Source: Colocasia esculenta (Eukaryota > Streptophyta > Magnoliopsida > Alismatales > Araceae). From it: a stretch of 64,000 bases of DNA. Below are positions 55,714 to 64,000 of this stretch, in pieces (position 1 is the stretch's first letter; every line of letters begins with the position of its first letter). The stretch lies in assembly GCA_014218235.1 (NCBI GenBank), contig CM024761.1, positions 90,583,968-90,647,967 of the forward strand, given 5' to 3'. Below the pieces are notes generated by a model. That model worked only from the letters and a program-made list of their open reading frames with translations, was not told the DNA's origin and searched no databases. The position numbers and the translations under genes are program-made.

Positions 55714-56871
55714 TTAGAACTCGCATTTGCTTAATTTAGCATAAAGTTGATGGTCGTGCAAGATCTGCAAAGCTATCTTCAGATGTTCTTCCTTGGTCTT
55801 AGAATATATGAGGATATCATCAATGAGGACGACCATGAACTTATCAATGTATGGCCGGTAAATACTGCTCATAAGTTGCATGAAAGCTGCAGGAGCATTA
55901 GTTAGACCAAAAGGCATAACAATGAATTCATAATGTCCATACCTACTCTTGAAGGTCGTTTTGTAGATGTCATCGTCTTTGATTCTCATTTAATGATAGC
56001 CAGACCTAAGGTTAATCTTAGAGAAATATTGAGCTTCAGATATCTGATCAAAGAGTTCATCGACTTGAGAAAGTGGGTACTTGTTCTTGATAGTCAATTG
56101 ATTTAATTGTTTGTAGTCAATGCATAATCTCATAGATCCATCCTTCTTCTTGACAAATAGAATAGGTGCTCCCCATGAGGAAATACTTGTTCTAATAAAA
56201 CCTTTCTCCAATAGCTCCATTAGTTGTTCTTTCAACTCTTTAAGCTTTGCAGGTGACATCCTATATGGCTTACAGAACACCAGTGCAACTCCAGGGATCA
56301 GGTCGATAGAGAAATTCACATCTCGTTCAGGTGGAATGTTTGGCAGCTCATCGGGGAAGACGTTAGGATAGTTATGCACTATGTGTATGTCTGCTACCTT
56401 GGATTCTTTCTTTTCAACTACTACGACAGCAAGGAAGGCCACACATCCTTTCCTGATCATGCCTTGTCCACGTATGGTGGAGATTAGAGACAAGCGTCTC
56501 TTGCATCTATGTCCAGTGAAGGATAGCTTAGGGAATTCACTAAATGTAACCTTCCCTCTTCTACAATTGACGCTACCCTCATAGGTGGATAGACAATCGG
56601 CTCCAAATATAACAGCATAGCCTTCCATGGGCATACATACCAGGTTGGCTCTCAGGTTTAGACCTCCAATCATAACATCAGCTAATGGGAAATATTTGTT
56701 GAGTTTTACCTTTTCTCCTAATGGTGTGGAGATAGGGAAATCCGTACCCATAGATACAGGCTTAACATTTAATGTATCAACAAAGTTTTGCGATATGAAT
56801 GAATGTGTAGTGCCAGTATCAAACATTACAAATGCTGATTGCGAGAAAACAAGTAATGTACCTTCTACCAC
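55714..56871 (-). pseudogene. F protease and reverse transcriptase
   Basis: Protease [26 protein letters not shown] (DTG active site), linker [48 protein letters not shown], then TAA at 55990-55992 where Gln is usual. [13 protein letters not shown] and the catalytic LIDDILIYS (about 55820) follow, with another stop at 55714 just after KCEF where Trp is usual. The frame is otherwise open from 56871 to 55714. Confidence 0.9.
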
Positions 56872-57024
56872 TCTTCCATCTTCAGTGGTTTCTATTTTTT
56901 ATAGAGCTTGTAGTCTGCCTTGCTTCTTTAGCACATTAGTGTGTTTCTCATTTTCTTTAAGCAACAGGCATTCTGGGATACGATGCTTGCGACTTCCTCA
57001 GTGCAGACATGTGCCAACCTTCCT

Positions 57025-57851
57025 CTAGCATTCATTAGCAGTGTGACCAGGCTTGTCACAATGCTTGTAGTTGCCTTTAGTCGAAGTAGAGGGGACATTT
57101 ATCTTTGGCTTCCTTTCTTGACTTGGCCCTTCTGTGACATTGAACGGCCGCTTCCTGTCATTGGTTGGCTTGGTACTAGAAGAGCTAGGTGTTTGCTCTT
57201 TCTTTATAATTCTCCCTTTGATGCGATCAGTAAAGTCGGTAGCATCTTCAAGGAGTTGTGCCTTCTTAACTATCTCAGCATACGTTTGGATGTCGAGAGG
57301 TGCCAGTTGTCTTATGTATTGTGGCTTGAGACCGTTGAGGAATCTTTTAGCTTTCATCATTTCTGTGTTAACAAGATGATTGACGTATCGTGACAACCTG
57401 GAAAACTGAGCCTCATAATCAGCCACATAGAGACTTCTTTGTTTGAGAGCGACAAATTCCGCAGCCTTTCTTTCTTGGACATGTTCAGAGAAGTATTTAG
57501 AGTTAAATTCCTCCTTGAATTTAGTCCATGTGAATTGACCATTAGCTCTAGTCACTTATACTAACTCCCACCATGCATAGGCATCCCTTTGAAGTTGGAA
57601 TATGGTTGGCAGTAACTTATCGCCATCCGCACATTGCATAACACAGAAAATGAGCTCAATATTTTTGAGCCAGTGTTCAGCTTCATCAGGGTCGGTGGTT
57701 CCACCAAAACGAGGTGGGTTCATGCTTATAAACTTCCAGTGTGGATCCCCGCTCCACGATTTTTGTCGCCTTGCACAGCTTGTAGCAGGGCGTGGGTCAG
57801 TTCTTGAATTGTTTGTTGCATGTCGCATAATTGAGCATGCTCAGCAGCCAT
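57025..57851 (-). pseudogene. F gag
   Basis: The start ATG at 57851 (MAAEHAQLCDMQQTIQEL) is 190 nt from the primer site. A frameshift near 57745 leads to MNPPRFGGTTDPDEAEHWLKNIELIF, QLQRDAYAWWELV, a stop, then FTWTKFKEEFNSKYFSEHVQERKAAEFVALKQ, FLNGLKPQYIRQ and a CCHC knuckle whose first Cys reads Tyr (YKHCDKPGHTANEC). Unlike K1, the region around QRDAYAWW has no intron-like gap. Confidence 0.88.
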
Positions 57852-58039
57852 TGAAAATTTTTCTAAGTTCCTTCAAAAGAAAATTGGACATTAGGATATT
57901 AAAGGGGCACTAGGTTAGTGCGTGTGTAAATAGCTTTTAGATCTTAATCATCGTTCTGCCCAATCATCACATAGGTATGATAGTCGACAAGTAGTCAAGG
58001 TAGTTCATCCTAGAACATCCTAACCTTAAAACATCCTAA

Positions 58040-58051
58040 GCTTTGATACCA
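58040..58051 (-). promoter_or_regulatory. Primer binding site of F
   Basis: Minus-strand TGGTATCAAAGC, one base from the initiator-Met consensus, 6 nt inside the LTR end at 58058. Confidence 0.88.
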
Positions 58052-58057
58052 CAAAAT

Positions 58058-58608
58058 TGTCACATCCAGACACGGAATATTGGAACATGATGTAGTTAAT
58101 TTAGCGCGAGTATAAAGCAAAAATTAACATCAAACCACTGCACCATCTGAATAAAATGAAATCAAATGTATTTCATTAATCATTCCACTATGTCTACTAC
58201 ATCCACTAATTCAGAGCCGTAACTATGGGCCTAGAGAACTTCATCACATTTAAATAAAACAACTAACTATAATAAACTTTGAGATAACAGGACGACATTC
58301 GGGTCACTCTTGAACTTGCTCGTCCCCATCCTCATGAGTGTGGTAGTCTTCATCTGGCTCACCTGAAACACATTAATAAATAACATAGGGTGAACGATAA
58401 TGCTCAGTAGGACTTAAATCTCATGTGCCAAGCATGTTTTAACTTATTAATGTATTGTCAAGCAGAGTAACTAATGATAGAGAGAGTCAAGTAAAGTTGA
58501 GAGAGTAATAGCACAAGTAACTTGGTTCAAATAGCACATGAAGCAAGTACAACACAAAGAACATGATTATCCATCTGATGTATGTCAAGTCATGATAGAG
58601 AGTGATAT
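58058..58608 (-). mobile_element. F 5' LTR, 3' part
   Basis: Minus-strand end ..GGATGTGACA at 58058; 551 bp are visible before W4 begins at 58609. It carries the 'cctgaaacac..gctcagtaggactt' segment shared with LTR I and V2. No gene. Confidence 0.82.
58604..58608 (+). repeat. Expected target duplication of W4, left copy
   Basis: GATAT directly before W4. The partner would be right of the window. Confidence 0.35.
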
Positions 58609-59629
58609 TGTAACGTCCCCAGATATCTATACCCAATAAGGGTCCATATCCATATCCATCTCCCTCGAACGGACCGGAGTCTCGCAAGGGATATCACAAA
58701 CACATGTCCATTACGAATATAAAAGACCACAATTATAGTATATAACACAGAAAAGTACAAGTGTATATAACTATAAACCACAATGTACAATAGTCCACAA
58801 TTACAATATTACATGTCCAATTAAAGAGTACCCCGAGGGAGCACAAGCTCAAAAGACTCTACTACTCTACTGCTGGTGGTACAAGTCTGCACTACTCCGC
58901 GTAAACCATGCCGAAGTCAGCCAACACCTAAAACAGACTGTAAGGGAGTGAGCCACTACAAGTCACTAGCTCAACAGGGACCTCCCACAAAAAAACACAA
59001 CTACACAAGAAACCTCAACCCCAAAGGGTCGCACAGGCAACACCGGTAGCCGAGACATAACATGCATACACAAACATGTTAAACGACAACTAACCATAAC
59101 ACACCAGCTAAACCCTGGTTCTCAGAACATAAAGAGAAACACAAGACTAGCTTAATACCACTAGTCCATCCTTCAACCAAACCACCTTGATCATAAGCCT
59201 CACCAATAAACTTCTGCCTAGGCTACGATCTCACAAGCTAACCTTATACACAGAGCATCGGGATTGGCGACAACCAGCCAACACCCGCATACCAAGCTAT
59301 AACTAGAAATACACGGTACAAATATAAATAACACACAACATGTGGAGAGTCACACCACAAGATCTCCACAGTACGCACGGTCTCACCTCAACACCAGCTG
59401 AGGTCGGGACTCACGTACCACCACAACACAACTCTACCCATAAGGGGTACATGTACCTACTACCACTAGGTACAACACTGAACCACAGAACTGTGCAACC
59501 TCTAGAGCACACCACAACGGTTATCGGTTTCACGATTATAACCTTAACCAGCGGATCACACACAAACCACAACCAGTGGTCAAACACGAGTCTGTAACAT
59601 CCCATGTTACCTTTGACTAGTCGCCCTCC

Positions 59630-59960
59630 GTCAAGGGTAGCGACACCCTGTCTGTCGCCTTCTGAAGGCGACAGGGTGGTGGTCGCGTTCTGCTTGGGAA
59701 CGCGACGGCCAGGCTGTCGCTTTCTCTCTGCTGCCAGCAACATGCGACTTTGTCATTTTGCTGTCTAAAGAGAGGTGACAGGTGTCAACCTGCGAAAGTG
59801 GGAAGGTGATGGGTCCTCCGTCGCGACCTGGTGCCAGGCCTCCATGGCTGACACGTGGCGAGGTCGCAGGTCAGCTTGACCATTGACTAGGGGATAGCGA
59901 CAGAATGTATGTCGCCTTCAGTAAAGGAAGGCGACGCACCCCTCTGTCGCGTTCTCATGT
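59630..59960. repeat. W5 inverted-word block 1
   Basis: Perfect hairpins: ctgtcgccttc 59652-59662 with gaaggcgacag 59664-59674; gtcgcgttc 59682-59690 with gaacgcgac 59698-59706; gtcgccttc 59911-59919 with gaaggcgac 59927-59935. More GTCGC words lie between. It starts about 40 bp into the LTR. Confidence 0.9.
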
Positions 59961-60647
59961 TCAAAGGTTTAAGTGCCCAAGCCGTGAGCGCAAGCCCCAG
60001 TTCGTCCCTTTGCTTGGTGCAACATTCTTCTCCGGCGAACTGAGGCTTGGGGGACTCCGTGGGAGCTTGGGAGGAGTCTTCTTGGTGATCTAGTAAGGTA
60101 GGTTGATGTTGTTTGTTTGCTCTTGAGTGTTCTCCTATACTTGTTCCCTCTCTCACTGTTCTTCCTCTCTTTTGGCATGCAATGGATGCTCTTCAAGGGA
60201 GAGGATTTTCTCGTTTCGTGGGAGAAGGCTTGTGGAGCGTCGGAGCTCGGAGGAGGAGGGTTGCTAACCTACGAGAAGGGCCCTTGAGGTTGGATCTTCT
60301 TCTCGAGGTAGGGAACCCAACTTTCCCCTAGTTCCACTTGCTAGGTTTCCCAACCCTCTTCCAAGCCTAGATCTACCATGCTAGGTTGTTGATATGCATT
60401 GTGTGATCGGTGTGGATTATGTTCTTTTGAATGCATGCAATGGTTTGCTTGGGCTGATGAGGGCTCTCTCTGTGTTGAGTGAGATGCATGCGAGTGTATC
60501 CTAATTTGCATGCTTGTTGGGGTTCCTTTGAGGGTGGTTTGGCCTCTCTAAAGCCATTTTTCCATGCTTGCATGATCCCCTCCCCACGGATGTGTTTGTG
60601 GTGTGTTTGAGGCCTTGTTGAAGGGAGGCTCGGTGGGTGTTCACCTG

Positions 60648-60935
60648 GTAATGCGACACCTTTGGTGTCGCTACCCAGGTGGCGACGCATCGATGCGTCG
60701 CCTTCAGGAACTCCTGAAGGCGACAACACCTCTGTCGCCATCCTGGTAGCGACAGGATGGCCGTCGCCTTCTGCCTGTTTCCTGTTTCCTGCTTCGGTTC
60801 CTGTTTCCCTTGCTGACCTTTCAGGTCACTGGAGCACTGACCTGGTCGCGACAAGGTTTATGTCGCGACCAGATCAGTAGGGTTGCGCCGGCCTGGGTGT
60901 CGCCATCGTGATGGCGACACCAGGCCTATCGCCTT
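60648..60935. repeat. W5 inverted-word block 2: chain of perfect hairpins
   Basis: Consecutive dyads: gcgacacc 60653-60660/60664-60671; a 22-bp perfect palindrome at 60681-60702; 13-bp perfect arms 60697-60709/60712-60724; ccatcctg 60738-60745/60753-60760; ctggtcgcgaca 60842-60853 with its complement 60861-60872; ggtgtcgccatc 60896-60907 with its complement 60910-60921 (16 bp with one bulge if extended). Each arm includes GTCGC or GCGAC or borders one. Confidence 0.95.
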
Positions 60936-63059
60936 CTCAGTCAGAGAAGGGACTTGGCAACCTGCTCAGTGTCTTGCTTCCGCTGCGACTCGATTTTCTT
61001 GGAACCTGTGTTGTTTCCTAGTACAGTGCTACTTCTAGTCTCTCTCTTCGCTCGGTGCTAGGCACTTGAGGGCTTGTCTGCGAGACAGGTTGTTACCATT
61101 ACCTGGGACCCCCGGTTCCCGCGCGCTTGTGTCAGAGGGTGTTGCTCCAGGCGGCGGGGTTTGCTTGAGTCGTTGACTTTGGTAGCAGTAGGGGAAAACG
61201 GTGGGACATCGACGTGGTCATTTGTGGAGCTCTCTTAGCTGAGACTGGTACGTCGGTAGTGTGTGACTCCTACGGCGCAGTTCAGCTAGTCTGTTCTCAC
61301 TGCCTCACTCTACGTGGTTTCCGGTACCATCTAGAGGGGCCAGGCATGGGACCGTAGTCCGGCCAGACTACGGCAGTTGTGGTTACTTGTGGTTCCGCGT
61401 CTCACTCCGACGGGAGGTGTCAGACATGGACCGTTGGTCGAGGGTAAGACGCGTGGCGCACCTGACCAACTGACTAGAGCAGTGTACTGTAGCTAGTGTA
61501 CTTGTCCAGGCAGTTCGTTGTCTGTGTTTACACCTGGGTTCTTGTGGTGCCTTGGTTTACACGGGTTTTCCGGTTCCGCCGAGTGGCTTAGACCGATGAC
61601 TGTGTAGTTCTTTCACGCTTCCGCACTTTACTCTATTTAGTAGATTAGACCTTATTGCTTTATTTAATTATTACACTAGTCTATATGCCTGTGGAACCAG
61701 TGGGAGATTGGTAGTCCCTACTGGGCTTCTTCGTGAAGCTCACTCCCTGTTTTGCAGGTGAGACTTCATAGCAGTTCCCTCCGCGGCGTAGCGAGGAGAC
61801 GGGCCCGCAGTAGTCGGCGTCTCTAGTGGCAGTGTTTCCCCCAGTTCTGTACTTCACCCTCGGGGTATGCCCCTAAGGGATGTGTTATTTCTTTTCCATT
61901 CTACACTTGTACCTTTACTACTTTGGGACTTGTACTAGACCTGCACGTTGTGTTAGACTTCTTCTTGCACTAGTTGGTACATTTTTAGTACAGTCGTCGT
62001 TATTTACTTTCCGTCACATATCTCGTTAGACCGATCCGTTAGCCCTTCCGGGTCTCCGGACCCGTGGGCGGCGGTGCCGACGGTCAGATCCTTGGTGGGA
62101 GCCGGGGACCCGGGCGCCGGGGCCGTTACAAGTCGGTACGGAGATGACGCCACCACTCGGGAACGGACTACTGGTTCATGACACCATTATCCAACCCGGA
62201 CAACAAAGCACAAGAACTGCCCCTCAGTCTCGCAGTTGCAGACGGAAGGTCAAACTGCTGCTCCACAACAAACCAAGAATAGTGGAGACCAACTAAACAC
62301 CACAACCTGCAGGTCACACTCCCCGCAGGCCCAAGCCTGACGCCTTTAGGGACTCTGGCCGAGAACCCTAAAGTGAGGCACTTGAACTAGACTAGCTGGG
62401 GACCAGTGTCGGCTACTGGTGTCCGTCCCCCAACAACGAGCGCACTACAAGCGACCGCACACCCACAAACACAAGTCACTGCCCCTAGTCATCTTTCCCC
62501 TCAGCCGGACATACTACTCAAGCACAAGATGAGGGTGTCCAGGAAGACGACTCAAACCTCTACGGTACACATGTACCGGGACAAGCCCTAAGCACCCGAT
62601 GCTAGGGTACCCGACTGAAAAGGTAATCCGGATTAGGCGCCGGACCACCAGACTCAGTAAGCACACAAAGCACGGTATGCATACTTATACAACCTTTATG
62701 TACAACCCATGGTACACAAGTGTAAGGAATGGCTTGTCATGGTCACCTTGTGACCCTCAAGCCATCCTACACACAACCGTTCATTAACGGGGTCATCACA
62801 CGACCGCCAAGACCACACATAAGCACACCGATACCAGAACATAAACTTGCCTATCATTGGTCACCTCGTGACCTCCATGGCAACTCACATTACATAACAT
62901 ATTTACCGCTATTCACGTATCATAATACATGAACATGCTTGATATGAACTATAAGCACACCAACATCATATACAACCTTACCTAATTAACTGCATTAAAT
63001 CATACTTAACAATAATTACAAAGCTTGGGCTAAGTTCACACTAGAACCTCACCGCCCGG

Positions 63060-63480
63060 CCATCACAACCCAGCTTCAGAACCTGAAACGCGTCCAACAC
63101 AGACACCGCCACTAGAATCGCGTTGCTCGGTTTGGACGCCATTCCAACCTTGTCGCGACAGGGCCAAGCGTCCTGACAGTGTCGCGTCCGCCCTTCCAGA
63201 CACTATTAAAAAGGCTGTCGCAACAGGCCTTAGTGACGCAACTAGGTCGCGTCGGCCCGACACGATGCCACTAGACCCAAGCCAGTTAAACCTTTGGTCA
63301 ACATCCAAGACGCATCCGACCTTGTCGCCGCATTTAACGCTAACGCGACAGACCACAAGGTCGCGACCAGACAACCGACCTACTAAACACATCGGAAAGC
63401 AGAACATGTCGGCTCGGCGCGTCGTGTTCACATGAACGCGTCCGCTATCCTGGCCGCGTTTCAACGCTCACAGGAAGGTC
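63060..63480. repeat. W4 inverted-word block
   Basis: About fifteen GCGAC/GTCGC/ACGCGTC words in 420 bp of W4 (for example ttgtcgcgacagg at 63151-63163). It corresponds to block 2 of W5 in reverse. Confidence 0.65.
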
Positions 63481-64000
63481 AGCTCACAGGCCGAACCCCC
63501 ACTCCTACACGAGAGAAACCACCACCAAACTACACAACCATTCCTTACAAAGTTGTAAACATGTAAAACTCAATAAGGGCAAACCACCCTCACATGTTCC
63601 AACCCTTCAACCCAAACCAAACATGCCATTAAACCATAAACAGGGTAGGAAGTCTCCCTACCAACTGGAAGACGCCAAAACCTCCTCGTCGACGGCACAC
63701 CCACGCTCCGAGCGTCGTCCTCGTGTGGTTCCCACGCCGCACAGACCGCCGGAAGTCGAAATCTACCGGAAATCACCGGAGAAGCTGCGACAGCTTCTCC
63801 CCTACGCCGGACAGAGCCTCCTCTGCTCCGTCTGGCCGAAACGATAAACTTAAAACTCTGATTGAAATCGTGTCTAGGGCAGAAGCCCCGTTTTAACCGT
63901 TTAAACGTGTCCCCCCTATCCGACGCTAAACGGAAACCCGAGCCACGTGTCACAGAGGCGGTTCCTGGAATAGTGTCCAGCAAGTCCGACACATTCAAAT

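Larger units (their letters stand above)
53800..58608 (-). mobile_element. F: Ty3/gypsy chromovirus-like element, 5' LTR to integrase
   Basis: Minus-strand order: LTR (from 58608 to 58058, cut by W4), primer site (58051-58040), gag (57851 on), protease-RT (56871-55369), RNase H, and integrase (54990-54331 and on). It is cut at 53800 by copia E. The rest of the integrase tail, chromodomain if any, and the 3' LTR lie left, outside the window. There are several stops and frameshifts. Confidence 0.85.
59593..62130 (+). mobile_element. W5: solo LTR of family W (2538 bp)
   Basis: TGTAACATCCC to GGGGCCGTTACA, plus orientation, inserted in W4. AGTC precedes (59589-59592) and follows (62131-62134), a 4-bp duplication; gypsy elements usually make 5, so one base has changed or the duplication is short. 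It has all family W landmarks (caggcatgg near 61342, cttcgtgaagctcactccctg near 61730, cctcggggtatgcccct at 61859) and two strong inverted-word blocks. No internal region. Confidence 0.82.
58609..64000 (-). mobile_element. W4: family W LTR, minus orientation, split by solo LTR W5
   Basis: Parts 58609-59592 and 62131-64000. The left end TGTAACGTCCCC is the reverse of the family W 3' terminus, and 58620-58690 aligns in reverse with 24230-24312 of W3 (tatcc..tgcgag..gcggac..tggatatgg..cttattggg). 58828-58842 is the reverse of the 'ccctcggggtac' landmark. Removing W5 restores 'gactcgtgtttg' context also seen in the W1 LTR near 6665. The LTR start is beyond the window. ORFs up to 142 codons are chance. 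Confidence 0.8.

Noticed and set aside
63545..63549. TTACA at 63549 as the start of LTR W4 on the minus strand
   Set aside because: The next bases (aagtt) do not match the left flank gatat, and sequence to the right still resembles the region between the two blocks of other family W LTRs, so the LTR continues past the window.

Overview
This is a plant nuclear window made almost entirely of retrotransposons. The evidence is chromodomain Ty3/gypsy elements, SIRE-like Ty1/copia elements with an extra 3' coding region, an Athila-like deletion derivative, L1-type LINEs with a plant-style RNase H tail, a MULE transposase fragment with a SWIM zinc finger, and tRNA-iMet-type primer sites. The size and nesting of the insertions suggest a large, repeat-rich angiosperm genome; the species cannot be named from this. 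I found no intact host gene, tRNA or rRNA, and almost every coding region is broken by stops and frameshifts.

Layout. Positions 1-24312 form a staircase of right-hand element ends, each younger element sitting inside an older one: V1 LTR (to 1358) in gypsy W1 (to 7262), in Tekay-like gypsy K1 (to 12066), in SIRE-like copia D (to 17587), in LTR W2 (to 22857, itself split by solo LTR V2), in LTR K2 (to 23564), in LTR W3 (to 24312), in a MULE transposase gene. Next come the MULE 3' part and an antisense GRF-zinc-finger gene remnant (to about 26.1 kb), an L1-type LINE (26.8-32.0 kb, minus), a long minus-strand LTR 'I' (32.9 to about 35.9 kb) and a second LINE fragment (36.1-37.3 kb). A second staircase follows: Tat-like G (to 39233) in Athila-like H (to about 43441), in SIRE-like copia E (to 53799), in chromovirus-like F (to 58608). 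Finally LTR W4 sits inside the F LTR and carries solo LTR W5 (59593-62130).

The most unusual signal is in the LTRs. In several families (W, V, K, G) they carry short blocks, about 100-400 bp, of consecutive inverted repeats built on one short word per family or copy (GTCGC/GCGAC, TTAACGGC, GACGTC). There are usually two blocks, one on each side of the likely promoter. The block sequence changes from copy to copy while the flanks stay alignable. The two SIRE-like copia LTRs have single word arrays of their own (CTGTCGACAG and AACGATTT). Other points of interest are two GT-AG, phase-0 intron-like segments in the gag of K1, extra ORFs after pol in copia E, an in-frame fusion across a pol deletion in the Athila-like element, a LINE whose 5' junction carries an inverted piece of its own 3' end, and an ATGA ORF1/ORF2 overlap in that LINE.

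Element names (V, W, K, D, G, H, E, F, I) are labels used only here. Family names are from motif recognition and not from database searches.
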